Source: a virus. Taken from it: DNA of 39,408 nucleotides. The first letter of the stretch is position 1, and each line of letters starts with the position of its first letter. The notes under the pieces were generated by a model, which was given only the letters and a program-made list of their open reading frames with translations, did not search any database and was not told the origin of the DNA. The stretch spans positions 1 to 39,408 of IMG/VR virus record IMGVR_UViG_3300025093_000005; one strand, given 5' to 3'. Made by a program: the position numbers and the translations under genes. Of the stretch, positions 1 to 8,376 are shown in pieces.

Positions 1-127
1 GTTATTGTTGACCCTGATTGGTTGGGTGATGAAACAATTGATTCGTTTACTGTTACGTCTGATACGTTGACGGTAACAGGTAGTAACACTGATAACGTTA
101 TTCAGGCGCTTGTTACAGCAGGCGCAA
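1..127. repeat. Left copy of 127-bp terminal overlap
   Basis: Identical to positions 39282-39408. A single reading frame crosses the join, so this is one locus seen twice because the circular genome was written linearly. The length of 127 equals a common maximum assembler k-mer, so it is more likely an assembly overlap than a physical terminal repeat. Confidence 0.95.
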
Positions 128-207
128 TAGGGCGACATTACGTTAAATTTGCATACAGCACAGCAACACGTAATGATTATGTAATTGGCAGAGTGGAGGT
201 TAAGTGA
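1..207 (+). CDS. Fiber-tail adaptor-like small protein (3' part)
   Basis: This is the C-terminal two thirds of a 103-residue protein whose start lies at 39180 beyond the circular join; frame 1 is open from base 1. The TTG at 22 is internal and not the true start. The layout resembles the short proteins annotated as phage fiber-tail adaptors: a DWL-GDETI segment, then alternating beta-strand-like residues (FTVTSDTLTV), then a G-RHYVKFAYST segment and a closing V-hydrophobic strand. An Ig-like beta fold is likely. It lies between tailspike-associated genes and the terminase genes, and its TGA (205-207) overlaps the TerS start. Assignment rests on motif layout only; the safe statement is small beta-rich virion protein. 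Confidence 0.5.
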   Translation, partial: VIVDPDWLGDETIDSFTVTSDTLTVTGSNTDNVIQALVTAGAIGRHYVKFAYSTATRNDYVIGRVEVK

Positions 208-566
208 TGGGCGCGGGAAGGCCAACAATAATGACCCCTGAAACTATCCAGAAATTAGAAGATGCTTTCACTTGGGGGTGCAGCGACCTTGAGGCGTGTT
301 GTTATGCCAACATATCAAAGTCAACTCTTTATGATTACTGTGTGGCTAACCCTGAATTTTCGGAGCGAAAAGAAACGCTTAAAAATAATGTGACAATGAA
401 GGCTAAACGCATTATAGACAGAGCGCTTGACGACGATGACATTAACACAGCCCACAAAGTTATTGACCGCAAAGAAGGCACCAAGGTTAAGCAGGATATA
501 ACGTCAGGCGGCCAACCTATAAACAGCTGGACAGTACTTCCGGTATCGAACAACAAAGATGAGTGA
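207..566 (+). CDS. Terminase small subunit
   Basis: DNA-recognition subunit of the packaging motor, which binds the pac site and hands DNA to TerL. The 119-residue protein opens with the GRPT...TPE signature and has an HTH with CSDLEACCYANISKSTLYDY at about residues 25-44, as in HTH-type phage small terminases; the C-terminal half is helical. ATG at 207 is chosen over an in-frame GTG at 204 because it has GGAGG at 195-199 with a 7-nt spacer and forms a TGATG overlap with the upstream stop. TerL begins 8 bp before its end. In headful phages pac often lies inside this gene; no specific site was identified. Confidence 0.85.
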   Translation: MGAGRPTIMTPETIQKLEDAFTWGCSDLEACCYANISKSTLYDYCVANPEFSERKETLKNNVTMKAKRIIDRALDDDDINTAHKVIDRKEGTKVKQDITSGGQPINSWTVLPVSNNKDE

Positions 567-2010
567 AATACAAGTACGCATACCCGAAAAGATAAGCTGG
601 CTGCTATCAAAACCAAAGCGGATTAAGATAGCTGTAGGTGGTCGCGGCTCAGGTAAATCATTAGGTGTTGGCGATATCATGCTAATGCTATGTGACCACG
701 GCGAAAGGATATGCTGTACGCGTGAATTCCAAAACTCCATTGATGACTCAGTACATGAGACGCTAAAGCAAGAGATTGACCGCTTAGGCGTTGGCGGTAT
801 GACTGTCACAAACAACAATATCAATTCATCGTCAGGCGGCGAGATATTCTACAAAGGCTTGGCCCGCAATATTACTTCACTCAAATCATTGGCAGGCGTT
901 AACCGGTTGTGGATTGAAGAGGGTGAAAGCGTATCTGAATCAAGCTTAAAGGTATTGACTCCTTCAGTGCGTAGTGGCGCAAGTCAAGACGGCGACCCGC
1001 CGGAAATCTGGATAACCATGAACCGCAACAGCAGACAAGATGCTATCGCGAAGAAGTATCTTGCAAGGGCTGAAACCGCACTGGCTGAGAAAGGCTATTA
1101 CGAAGACGACCTAATCATGGTCGTTGAGGTTAATTACCAGGATAATCCTTGGTTCCCGCCAGAGCTTGAGCAAGAAAGGCTTGACGACCTTGAAAACCTA
1201 AGCCGTGAAGAATACGACCACATATGGGGCGGTGAGTATAACGAAACCGTCGAGAATGCGATTATCAAGAAAGCATGGTTTGATGCTGCGATTGATGCGC
1301 ATGAGAAGTTAGGATTCAAGGCTAACGGCGCAGTGGTAACGACATTCGACCCCGCTGACGAAGGTAACGATAGTAAAGGTATTGCTGTTCGCAAAGGCAT
1401 GGTTTATCACTACGTTGGTGAGATTGACGCGAAAGACGGTAACGAGGCGTGCGATATTGCCACTCAGAGAGCTATCAACGAAAACACAGACCTGTTTGTG
1501 TGGGATGGTGACGGAATGGGCGCTTTATTGCGTAGACAAGTTGGTGAGGCGTTTGAGGGCATCAAGTGTGACCTTCGCATGTATCGCGGCAGTAACGAGG
1601 TTGACGACAAAGACGCTGTTTACGAAGGCATTAACGCATTAGGCAACAAAGATAAGCCTAAGACTAATCGTGAGACGTTCTACAACAAACGCGCTCAGTA
1701 CTATATGAAGCTGGCTGATAGGTTTTACAAAACGTGGCTGGCAGTCGAGAAAGGCAAGTATATCAACCCGGACGAATTAATCAGCATTTGTAGTGACATA
1801 CCGTTAATTGATAAACTGCGCTCAGAATGTTGTCGCATACCGCGCAAACAAAATCCAACAGGAAAGATTCAGCTAATGTCGAAAGAGGAAATGAAGCGGC
1901 GTTATGACATTGAATCGCCTGGTATGGCAGACTGTTTAGCAATGGGTGAGGAAATGCCAGCAATGCGCGTTGATGACAAAGAACTTGAATTCGAATCTCT
2001 ATGGGATTAA
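559..2010 (+). CDS. terL: Terminase large subunit (ATPase-nuclease)
   Basis: Motor of DNA packaging: an N-terminal ATPase translocates DNA into the prohead and a C-terminal RNase H-fold nuclease cuts the concatemer. At 483 residues it is close to P22 gp2 (about 500). Walker A is GGRGSGKS at 27-34 and Walker B is RLWIEEGE at 116-123. The nuclease acids are seen as D264 (TTFDPAD), D316 (VWDGDG) and D458 (GMADCLAM), the usual three-Asp pattern. It overlaps terS by 8 bp and is followed by the portal gene. Together with the P22-type portal and coat it supports headful packaging. Confidence 0.95.
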   Translation: MSEIQVRIPEKISWLLSKPKRIKIAVGGRGSGKSLGVGDIMLMLCDHGERICCTREFQNSIDDSVHETLKQEIDRLGVGGMTVTNNNINSSSGGEIFYKGLARNITSLKSLAGVNRLWIEEGESVSESSLKVLTPSVRSGASQDGDPPEIWITMNRNSRQDAIAKKYLARAETALAEKGYYEDDLIMVVEVNYQDNPWFPPELEQERLDDLENLSREEYDHIWGGEYNETVENAIIKKAWFDAAIDAHEKLGFKANGAVVTTFDPADEGNDSKGIAVRKGMVYHYVGEIDAKDGNEACDIATQRAINENTDLFVWDGDGMGALLRRQVGEAFEGIKCDLRMYRGSNEVDDKDAVYEGINALGNKDKPKTNRETFYNKRAQYYMKLADRFYKTWLAVEKGKYINPDELISICSDIPLIDKLRSECCRIPRKQNPTGKIQLMSKEEMKRRYDIESPGMADCLAMGEEMPAMRVDDKELEFESLWD

Positions 2011-2014
2011 TCAC

Positions 2015-4180
2015 ATGAAATATGAAAATTTAAAAACCGATTTGAAGAAGTCCCAGGATGCAGATGAGGATTTGCGCGACCATTCAAGGGAGGCAACACA
2101 CTTTGTCAATAAGCGCGACGGGCAATGGGAGCCTGAGATTGTAGCACGCACAAAAGGGCGACCACGCTACACAGACGACAGAGTAAACCCAATCGTTGAC
2201 CAGATATGCGGTGAGATTAACCAGCGTGACTTTGCGCTAACGGTTAAACCCGCTGGCGGTAACGCGTCAAAAGACACGGCCAAGGTACTTGATGGCCTGA
2301 TGCGCAATATTCAAAACATTAGCCGGTTCCAATCGTCGCAGAAAGGCATTGCACGCTCTATCGTCGAGGGCGGCATCGGTGCATTTGAGATTGTGACAGA
2401 CTACGTTGACGGTGACGCATTCGACCAGGATATATTCTGGAAGCCGATTCATGATGCCGTTGACCGCGTATGGATTGACCCTGTTAGTTATGAGCGTGAC
2501 CACAGTGACGCGGACTGGGGTGTTATTTACGAATACATAAGCTTAGAAGAATTCGAGAAGATTGCAGGCGATGACAGAAGCCCGTCAGCAGTTGACAGCA
2601 ACCGGTTAAGCAACGTGTACACGCAAAAGCCCGACTTCATCACAGTTGGGCGCTGCTACTATCGAAAGACATCACCAATCGACATTGTGAGAATGTCTGA
2701 TGGCTCTGTGTATCAGGTTAACGAAGAGTTTGAGTCAATCGTTGACGACTTAGCAGCGGCAGGCATCACCGTTCAGGATACCCGCACACGCAACGCATCA
2801 CGGTTTTATCTGCGTTACTTCGATAATGACGGGTGGCTGAACGAGGAAGAAGAGACCGTTTTCGACTTCCTGCCAATCTGTGTTGGCTATGGTAACTACA
2901 AGGTCAGTGAAGGTAAACGTTTGTGGCGTGGTGTTGTCGAGAAGCTGATGGACATTCAGCGCGTTCACAACTATGCATTCAGCCAGCAGGTTATCGAGAC
3001 GGCACTAGCGCCGCGTCCTAAGTACTGGATGACCAAAGAGCAGGCAGCAGGGAACCTTAAGTCGCTGCAATCAATGAACACCAACCTTGACCCAGTGCAG
3101 ACATACACGCACGTAGCCGGTCAGAACCCGCCGACATACATGGGCGGCTCAATTGTTAACCCTGGACTTCAAACATTAGTAGACCAGACCAACAGCGGCA
3201 TTAATCAGGCGGCTGGATTGTTTGGCGCTAACATGGGTAATAACCCCAATCTGCAATCAGGCGTTGCGCTTGAGAAACAGGTTGACCAAGGCAACAACGG
3301 GATTGATAAATGGTTTGAGGCCATTGAAGCCATGCTGCTGTACGCAGGACGCGTAACAGTTAACGCTATTCCTCGAGTCTACGACAGCACGCGCCAGATT
3401 CGCATATTAGGCGAGGATGGCTCAAGTCAGATGGTTGACATTAACCGTCAGGTTATTGACTCGCAGACCGGCCAGATTGTTACGATTAACGACCTATCAG
3501 TGGGCGAATACGACGTAGTGTGCGAAATCGGCCAGAATTACCGCAGCAAACGCGAGCAGGCAGCGGAAGAGTTTGCACGTATCGCACAGGTTGACCCTGC
3601 TGTTATGGAGTTTGGCCGAGACGTATGGTTTAGGAATCTTGATGCACCTGGATTCGATGATTTGGCAGACCGCGCACGACAGGCAATGCTTAACCAAGGC
3701 TTAATCCCACAAGACCAAATGAGTGAGGAAGAGTTAGCGCAGGCGCAGGCAGCGGCGCAGGCCAATCAAAACAAACCTGACCCAGCCATGCTGTTGGCGC
3801 AGGCTGAAATGACCAAGGCTCAGGCTGATATGCTAGGCGAGCAGAACAAACAAGCAGAGCTACAGTTAAGAGCGGCAGACATTCAGGCTAAATACCAATC
3901 GCAGAATGACAAGCTTCAATCTGAAACAGCGCTTAACTTTGCTAAAGTCGAGCAGGGCCAGCAACAGATTGACCTGCAAGCGCAGCAGCAAGCAGCACAG
4001 CAGCAACTTGAGATGATGCGTATGATGTTAGAGCAGCAGAAAGCGCAGGCTCAGGAAGTGGCACAATTGGCAAGTGCGCTGAAGTCGATAAAGGAGGCGA
4101 TGGGCGCAGATGTTGTAGTAAATGAAAGTGCGGCTAAGGCTTACGACGAAACCGCACAGGATATAACAGGGGCTAGTTAG
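2015..4180 (+). CDS. Portal protein, P22 type
   Basis: Dodecameric ring at the unique capsid vertex, the docking site for terminase and later for the tail. The 721-residue length matches P22 gp1 (725). Recognisable P22-portal segments are the opening RDHSREATHFV, GRPRYTDDRVNPIVDQ and the QRVHNYAFSQ region. The last ~150 residues are rich in Q and A and coiled-coil-like, as expected for the long helical barrel of the P22 family. The ATG at 2015 is chosen over an upstream in-frame start at 1946 that lies inside terL; the ribosome site is weak, so coupling to terL is likely. The stop lies inside a hairpin shared with the convergent gene. Confidence 0.93.
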   Translation: MKYENLKTDLKKSQDADEDLRDHSREATHFVNKRDGQWEPEIVARTKGRPRYTDDRVNPIVDQICGEINQRDFALTVKPAGGNASKDTAKVLDGLMRNIQNISRFQSSQKGIARSIVEGGIGAFEIVTDYVDGDAFDQDIFWKPIHDAVDRVWIDPVSYERDHSDADWGVIYEYISLEEFEKIAGDDRSPSAVDSNRLSNVYTQKPDFITVGRCYYRKTSPIDIVRMSDGSVYQVNEEFESIVDDLAAAGITVQDTRTRNASRFYLRYFDNDGWLNEEEETVFDFLPICVGYGNYKVSEGKRLWRGVVEKLMDIQRVHNYAFSQQVIETALAPRPKYWMTKEQAAGNLKSLQSMNTNLDPVQTYTHVAGQNPPTYMGGSIVNPGLQTLVDQTNSGINQAAGLFGANMGNNPNLQSGVALEKQVDQGNNGIDKWFEAIEAMLLYAGRVTVNAIPRVYDSTRQIRILGEDGSSQMVDINRQVIDSQTGQIVTINDLSVGEYDVVCEIGQNYRSKREQAAEEFARIAQVDPAVMEFGRDVWFRNLDAPGFDDLADRARQAMLNQGLIPQDQMSEEELAQAQAAAQANQNKPDPAMLLAQAEMTKAQADMLGEQNKQAELQLRAADIQAKYQSQNDKLQSETALNFAKVEQGQQQIDLQAQQQAAQQQLEMMRMMLEQQKAQAQEVAQLASALKSIKEAMGADVVVNESAAKAYDETAQDITGAS

Positions 4181-4193
4181 GCCCCTTTATTTT
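4169..4193. terminator. Hairpin terminator between convergent genes
   Basis: GGGGC (4169-4173) and GCCCC (4181-4185) flank a 7-nt loop, followed on the plus strand by TTTATTTT. It contains the portal stop codon and the stop of the minus-strand gene at 4177. On the minus strand the stem lacks a clean T tract, so it should act mainly on plus-strand transcription leaving the portal gene. Confidence 0.65.
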
Positions 4194-4410
4194 GCAACAA
4201 GCCAACATCACTCAATTCGTTGATAACAGCCCTCACCGCATCTTCGCCGACTTTATCGATTAACTCTGTCAAAGCATCTTCATTGCCGTTTTCGATAGCG
4301 CTAAGAACCATTCGCGATAGCTCGATAGTGCTATCAATCATATTCTCTTTAATCGCCGCAATGTCTAACTGGCTGCATTCTACAGCGGTTGATAGTTTGG
4401 ATTTTTTCAT
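4177..4410 (-). CDS. Hypothetical protein, last gene of inverted cassette
   Basis: A 77-residue acidic, mostly helical protein (SAIENGNEDALTELIDKV) of no family I recognise. Its ATG overlaps the upstream stop (ATGA) and has AAGGG seven bases before it, so it is translated and coupled to the gene at 4407-4613. Its stop lies in the terminator hairpin shared with the portal gene. It is the last of five minus-strand genes inserted between portal and scaffold, so a structural role is unlikely. Confidence 0.7.
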   Translation of the reverse strand: MKKSKLSTAVECSQLDIAAIKENMIDSTIELSRMVLSAIENGNEDALTELIDKVGEDAVRAVINELSDVGLLQNKGA

Positions 4411-4613
4411 TTCATAACCCTTATAAATTCAACCAACTCAACACTGTCAATAGAAATTAAATTGCTACCATATGTTGATTTCAGCGACTCAATTACATCG
4501 GTAACTCTTTCGCCTTCCTTATACACCGCCTTTTCTGATAAAGACTTATAATCGCTTTCGTGGCCTTTCACTGTTACGGTAGTTTTATAAACTGGATTTT
4601 TAAATGCAAACAT
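4407..4613 (-). CDS. Hypothetical protein
   Basis: A 68-residue protein of unknown function, starting MFAFKNPVYK and ending in a hydrophobic VELVEFIRVMK segment. The ATG at 4613 is preferred to an upstream in-frame start because AAGGAG lies six bases before it. There is a short gap (4614-4665) to the upstream gene, the only one in the cassette. Alternating polar and hydrophobic residues suggest a small alpha/beta domain. No motif gives a role. Confidence 0.7.
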   Translation of the reverse strand: MFAFKNPVYKTTVTVKGHESDYKSLSEKAVYKEGERVTDVIESLKSTYGSNLISIDSVELVEFIRVMK

Positions 4614-4665
4614 ATTTCGCTCCTTATTTTTAAATTCACACAATAACTTTAGCGTTTGGATTTTT

Positions 4666-4914
4666 TCAATCTAAAACCTCGATAATTACAGTTCTTTTAA
4701 CCTTAACAACATCACCTTTGCAAACCTCTTTTACGTAGTGGCTACCAGGCCATGTAAAGTCTAGCGGAAGCATTACGTACCTTTGGTCGCGTAATTCTGC
4801 GTTATGTATGTCGCCGAAACCAAATTCTTTACTACGCCCATCATCGTAGGTTTCTTGCCAAGCTTTCCCATCTTTAACAAGCATTACGCCAGTTTCTTCT
4901 TTTATGTATTTCAC
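4666..4914 (-). CDS. Hypothetical protein
   Basis: An 82-residue protein with a GTG start at 4914, supported by GAGGGG upstream and a GTGA overlap with the previous gene's stop. The C-terminal third (KGDVVKVKRTVIIEVL) looks like a small beta-barrel, and a central segment is rich in D, G and aromatics. I do not recognise the family. It is the middle gene of the inverted cassette and is expected to share the promoter at 5448-5476. Confidence 0.7.
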   Translation of the reverse strand: MKYIKEETGVMLVKDGKAWQETYDDGRSKEFGFGDIHNAELRDQRYVMLPLDFTWPGSHYVKEVCKGDVVKVKRTVIIEVLD

Positions 4915-5072
4915 TTCATCCCCTCAATCATCTTGGTTAATTTATCGTGTAGCTTTTCATTTGCGCAGTAGTTGTCGTATGTGCGACGCGTAATGCCCCA
5001 ATAGTCTAAAAAATCCTGCACCTTGTAGCCCTTCGCGTGAATCTTTCTCGTGTGTTGGTTTGGTTTGCTCAT
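4911..5072 (-). CDS. Small HTH-like protein
   Basis: A 53-residue basic protein with the layout KVQDFLDYWGITRRTYDNY, resembling the two helices of a DNA-binding helix-turn-helix. The ATG at 5072 overlaps the upstream stop (ATGA), and its TGA overlaps the GTG of the next gene. It could be the cassette's own regulator or a short repressor of neighbouring late genes. The HTH is inferred by eye only. Confidence 0.6.
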   Translation of the reverse strand: MSKPNQHTRKIHAKGYKVQDFLDYWGITRRTYDNYCANEKLHDKLTKMIEGMK

Positions 5073-5413
5073 CTAAAGGACGCTCCAGGCATGCCAGCCA
5101 AACTTCCTAAGCCAGCTAGAACGCCAGGACAGCCTTGCGGCCTGCCAGTTAAAGCGGCATTCTGAAATGCTGATAATTGATTATTATGCATTGCAAGGCC
5201 AGTACTCTGACTAACATTAACCTTTGCTTTTTTAGCCTCTAGCAACTCAAGTATCGCATCATCATCATTGCAATACATTTCCATTATCCGAAGTTTTAAC
5301 TTTAACTCCGCATTCTCTTTCTCCAGCCGCTCCATTGCGTCTATCTGCTCCCTGTATTTATCGATCAATTCAGACTGCCTTTTTATTTCCGCTTTCAATT
5401 TACCGTTAAACAT
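5069..5413 (-). CDS. Coiled-coil protein, first gene of inverted cassette
   Basis: A 114-residue protein whose first ~65 residues form a clear coiled coil (IKRQSELIDKYREQIDAMER, with heptad-spaced I/L/M). The rest is Gly/Pro/Ala-rich and probably flexible, ending GMPGASFR. AAGGA precedes the ATG at 5413. It is the promoter-proximal gene, about 35 bases below the -10 of the minus promoter at 5448-5476. Function unknown; it might oligomerise or bind a host protein. Confidence 0.7.
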   Translation of the reverse strand: MFNGKLKAEIKRQSELIDKYREQIDAMERLEKENAELKLKLRIMEMYCNDDDAILELLEAKKAKVNVSQSTGLAMHNNQLSAFQNAALTGRPQGCPGVLAGLGSLAGMPGASFR

Positions 5414-5447
5414 TGTAAATCCTTCATATGAAAATATTACATAAACA

Positions 5448-5476
5448 GTATTACACCCAATTCAATATAATGTCAA
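5448..5476 (-). promoter_or_regulatory. Sigma70-like promoter of the inverted cassette
   Basis: On the minus strand, a consensus TTGACA (-35, 5476-5471) is followed after 17 bp by TAATAC (5453-5448). It points at the five-gene cassette. A plus-strand TATAAT (5466-5471) overlaps the -35 box and could help transcribe scaffold and coat, but I find no matching plus-strand -35. Confidence 0.6.
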
Positions 5477-5527
5477 CAACAGTACGCGACTGTATCGCGG
5501 GTTTGCATACCGTAATGGGGTTACAAC

Positions 5528-6349
5528 ATGAGTGAGCTAGAAAACGAAATCGAAAACGAAGTTATGGACGACCAAGTTGAAGAGGTCGAAGAGGTTGAAT
5601 CTGAACAAGATGAGCCGTCCGATTTAGCACCGGATAGTGAAACGGAACACGAAGAAAATGCCGAGGAAGATGAACACCGCGTCAATCAGGAAAAGATTCA
5701 GCAGGTTATCAATAAAAAACATCGTGAGATGATGGAAGCGAAAGAAGAGGCTGAGCGCTTACGCAAACAGTTGGAGCAATTCAACTCACAGCAGAAGCAA
5801 GGTGAGGCCCCTGAAATCCTTCCGGCACCTGACCCGTTTGATGATGACTATGATTCGAAGATTAAAGCGCGAGATGAATCTATCCAGCGCCGCGCTCAGT
5901 GGGAAGCTGAAAACGCACAGCGACAGCAAGCACAGCAGCGGCAGCAAGAAGAACTGCAACGCGCTCAGGTCGAGCAAGTGCGTTCACAGATGGAGTCATA
6001 TACCGCAAAGGCCAAGTCTTACGGTATTACCAATGAAGAGTTGCAATCAGCGGCCAATATCGTTGGTCAGTCTGGTTTAAGCGATGATATTGCGTTGGCT
6101 ATTCTCGCAGATGAGGAAGGCCCGTTAATTACAAAGTATCTCGCAGCAAACCAGCTTGAAGCATACGAGATTGCGCAGATGGCACCGATTCAGGCGGCTC
6201 AATATCTGGAGCGCAAAGTGAGACCTAAGTTAGCTGCATTGAAACCAAAACAATCCAGCGCACCTAAGCCACCAACGCGTACAAAACAGGTTGTTGGTGA
6301 CGCAGAGCTTGGCAAGTACAAGCACCTGGGCGGCGCTAAATTTGAATAA
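5528..6349 (+). CDS. Scaffolding protein
   Basis: Internal chaperone that guides coat assembly into a prohead and then leaves. The 273-residue protein is very acidic in its first 55 residues (EVEEVESEQDEP), coiled-coil and Q/E-rich through about 56-160, and ends basic (KVRPKLAALKPKQ), the usual scaffold pattern with a basic coat-binding C-terminus. Its place directly before the coat gene matches P22 gp8. Homology is by position and composition, since scaffolds diverge quickly. The gene is cut off from portal by the inverted cassette, so it may need read-through or its own promoter. Confidence 0.85.
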   Translation: MSELENEIENEVMDDQVEEVEEVESEQDEPSDLAPDSETEHEENAEEDEHRVNQEKIQQVINKKHREMMEAKEEAERLRKQLEQFNSQQKQGEAPEILPAPDPFDDDYDSKIKARDESIQRRAQWEAENAQRQQAQQRQQEELQRAQVEQVRSQMESYTAKAKSYGITNEELQSAANIVGQSGLSDDIALAILADEEGPLITKYLAANQLEAYEIAQMAPIQAAQYLERKVRPKLAALKPKQSSAPKPPTRTKQVVGDAELGKYKHLGGAKFE

Positions 6350-6360
6350 GGTAACTACTC

Positions 6361-7629
6361 ATGTCCAATTCTTTTGATAGTAACTTTACGCGCAAACTCG
6401 CAAAGGTATTTCTGAACGAGTTTGAAACAACTCGCGTAATCTCTAAGAACGTTAACACTCAGTTGTTAAGCGGCAAATTCGGCCCTGACACAGGTGAAAA
6501 CGTAGATTTTAAACGTCCTAATGACTACACAACCAAGCGTACTGCAACCGGTGACATTTCATCCGGTAGCCGTTCAGGCATCATCACCGGCAAAGCAACC
6601 GGTACTGTTCAGGACTATTTCACTGTTGACGTTGACTACGACGAAGCCGACGAAGCATTGAAAATGGACCAACTTGAACAGTTGCTGCGCCCGGCTGCGA
6701 AACGTATCGTAACTGACTTGGAGCTGGACTTCGCATCGTTCGCTATGAAGAATGCGGGTTTGATGTCTGGTTCTTACGGTACTGCAATTTCAACATGGGA
6801 CCACGTGGCGGAAGCTGGCTCAATGATGCAAGCGTCTGGTATCCCGATGGATGATGACTGGTGCTTCTTCGCTAACCCGTTCACGCAACGTAAGTTAGCA
6901 AGCAACCAACGCTCACTAGGCGGTGAGACTGGCAGCATGACTGCTAACCAACGCGCAGTGATTACTGAAATGTTTGCTGGCATGAAGGTGATGACCGCAA
7001 CGTCTCTGCCTACCTACACCACCGGCTCAGGTGCTGACCGTGCGGGCACGCTGTCTGCTAACCCGACTGTGACTTACCTTGCAGCCAAAGACACCATGAC
7101 TCAGGTACTACCTGTAACTGCTTTCCAGGCTAACCTTGAAGTTAAGGCTGGTGAGAAAATCCAGATTACAGGTCGCAATCGTCTGAACCTGTCCACCCGC
7201 CAACCTATTGTTGACGAGACTGGTGCAGTGGTTGTTTATACCGGTACTGTGGTTTCTGACGTAACGCTTGACGGCTCGGGCGCTGGTAACATCGTGGTAA
7301 CTGGTCCGGCTATCTACGAAACCAACGGCGCATACAACACTGTTGATTCTGCTCCGGTATCTGGCGACGTGGTAACGCTGTTAGGTTCAGCCTCAACGCT
7401 GTATCAGCCTAACCTGTTCTGGCACAAACAAGCATTCTCGATTGGTTCTGTTCCAATCAAGAAACTGTACAGCACAGACACCGTTGCTACCACTGAAGAC
7501 GGCCTGCAAATCCGCGTATCGAAATACGCAGATGGTGACAAGAACAAGCAGATTGTACGTTTTGACTTACGTCCGGCGTATGCTGTTCTTAACCCGTTCT
7601 TTGCTGGTCACGGGTGGGGTCGCGTGTAA
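6361..7629 (+). CDS. Major capsid (coat) protein, P22 type
   Basis: Main shell protein, HK97 fold. At 422 residues it is close to P22 gp5 (430). Features typical of the P22 coat family include the N-terminal SNSFDSN...AKVFLNEFE helix, a GENVDFKRPNDYTT segment and a C-terminal VRFDLRPAYAVLNPFFAG. An inserted beta-rich region around residues 230-345 corresponds to the P22 insertion (I) domain. It starts 11 bases after scaffold and is followed by a strong terminator at 7643-7666, which would raise its transcript level over downstream genes. Confidence 0.93.
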   Translation: MSNSFDSNFTRKLAKVFLNEFETTRVISKNVNTQLLSGKFGPDTGENVDFKRPNDYTTKRTATGDISSGSRSGIITGKATGTVQDYFTVDVDYDEADEALKMDQLEQLLRPAAKRIVTDLELDFASFAMKNAGLMSGSYGTAISTWDHVAEAGSMMQASGIPMDDDWCFFANPFTQRKLASNQRSLGGETGSMTANQRAVITEMFAGMKVMTATSLPTYTTGSGADRAGTLSANPTVTYLAAKDTMTQVLPVTAFQANLEVKAGEKIQITGRNRLNLSTRQPIVDETGAVVVYTGTVVSDVTLDGSGAGNIVVTGPAIYETNGAYNTVDSAPVSGDVVTLLGSASTLYQPNLFWHKQAFSIGSVPIKKLYSTDTVATTEDGLQIRVSKYADGDKNKQIVRFDLRPAYAVLNPFFAGHGWGRV

Positions 7630-7642
7630 TCACGCTTTGATA

Positions 7643-7666
7643 GGGCGGCTCCGGCTGCCCTTTTTT
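7643..7666 (+). terminator. Rho-independent terminator after coat gene
   Basis: GGGCGGC (7643-7649) pairs with GCTGCCC (7654-7660), with one G-T wobble, around a TCCG loop and followed by six T. It begins 13 bases after the coat stop. Partial read-through must feed the tail genes unless late transcription is antiterminated. Confidence 0.85.
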
Positions 7667-7677
7667 ATGGGTGTTTT

Positions 7678-8007
7678 ATGATAATATTTAGACCAATAAT
7701 CAGAGACATTATAGCCGGTACTGGTCAGGTTCCAGAGTTTATCGAGCAGCCGCAAGACCAAACGGCTTCAACAGGAGAGAGCGCGACTTTCGGCGCGCCA
7801 GCTACAGCCGATAATGGGAATGTAGAGTATCAATGGCAGGTTGATAGCGGTTCTGGGTTTGTAGATATTCCTGGGGCAAATTCATACCTATTATCCCTGC
7901 TCTCCCTAATCCTTGCTCAAAACGGCAATTTATACAGATGCGTGGCTAAGGCTAACGGCAGAAGCAGAAACTCTAGAGCAGCATCTTTAACCGTAACTGG
8001 ACTGTAG
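7678..8007 (+). CDS. Ig-like domain protein, probable capsid decoration
   Basis: A 109-residue protein with one immunoglobulin-like domain at about residues 20-107: FIEQPQDQTA, then EYQWQVDSGSG with the core Trp, then NLYRCVAKANG with the tyrosine-corner Tyr and a Cys, then AASLTV as the last strand. This is the I-set pattern (strands A, C, F, G). Ig-like domains on phage virions often bind host surfaces or mucus glycans weakly. Its place right after the coat gene suggests a head decoration protein. There is no signal peptide or TM. Confidence 0.75.
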   Translation: MIIFRPIIRDIIAGTGQVPEFIEQPQDQTASTGESATFGAPATADNGNVEYQWQVDSGSGFVDIPGANSYLLSLLSLILAQNGNLYRCVAKANGRSRNSRAASLTVTGL

Positions 8008-8014
8008 GTTTATT

Positions 8015-8239
8015 ATGAAGTTAGTTAACAATAAAGAATATGAGGCGCTGGGAGGCAAGATTTCTTGCATACAGTGTCAACTGAACGGTGGAACCGCTGA
8101 GATTCAATTAAGGCTAAGTGGCCTTAGCGGGTTTACTACATTCTATGTGTTTAGTGAGGATGATGCCGTGTTGGCTGAAATGCCTAGATGTACATTCAGA
8201 GTTGTAACCACAGGAGGAGCCGAACTGGCTATGCTATGA
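8015..8239 (+). CDS. Hypothetical protein, possible virion part
   Basis: A 74-residue protein beginning MKLVNNKEYEALGG, with alternating beta-like segments (AEIQLRLSGLSGF, FYVFSEDD). No recognised family. ATG at 8015 has AGG six bases upstream. It lies between the Ig-like protein and the tail accessory genes and is coupled by ATGA to the next gene, so it probably belongs to the head-completion or decoration group. Confidence 0.65.
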   Translation: MKLVNNKEYEALGGKISCIQCQLNGGTAEIQLRLSGLSGFTTFYVFSEDDAVLAEMPRCTFRVVTTGGAELAML

Positions 8240-8376
8240 TGAATAAACTAAAAAAACCAGACGGAACAATCGTGGAAGTTAACGACAAAAGCCTTGAATA
8301 TGCGTTATCATTGGGCTGGAAACCTATTAAAGAGGTAAAGAAACGTGGCCCAAGAAACAGCACAAACGCTGATTGA
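8236..8376 (+). CDS. Small basic hypothetical protein
   Basis: A 46-residue protein starting MMNKLKKPDGTIVEVND and ending with a basic tail (KEVKKRGPRN). The KPDGTIVEV...SLEYALSLGWK layout recurs in small phage proteins of unknown role and resembles the N-terminal segment of the ejection protein at 14221. ATG at 8236 overlaps the preceding stop; ATG at 8239 is an equal alternative. It overlaps the following gene by 32 bp. Confidence 0.6.
   Translation: MMNKLKKPDGTIVEVNDKSLEYALSLGWKPIKEVKKRGPRNSTNAD

Noticed and set aside
5466-5471. Plus-strand TATAAT as a promoter for scaffold and coat
   Set aside because: A perfect -10 but no -35 at 15-19 bp; kept only as a possibility in the minus-promoter entry.
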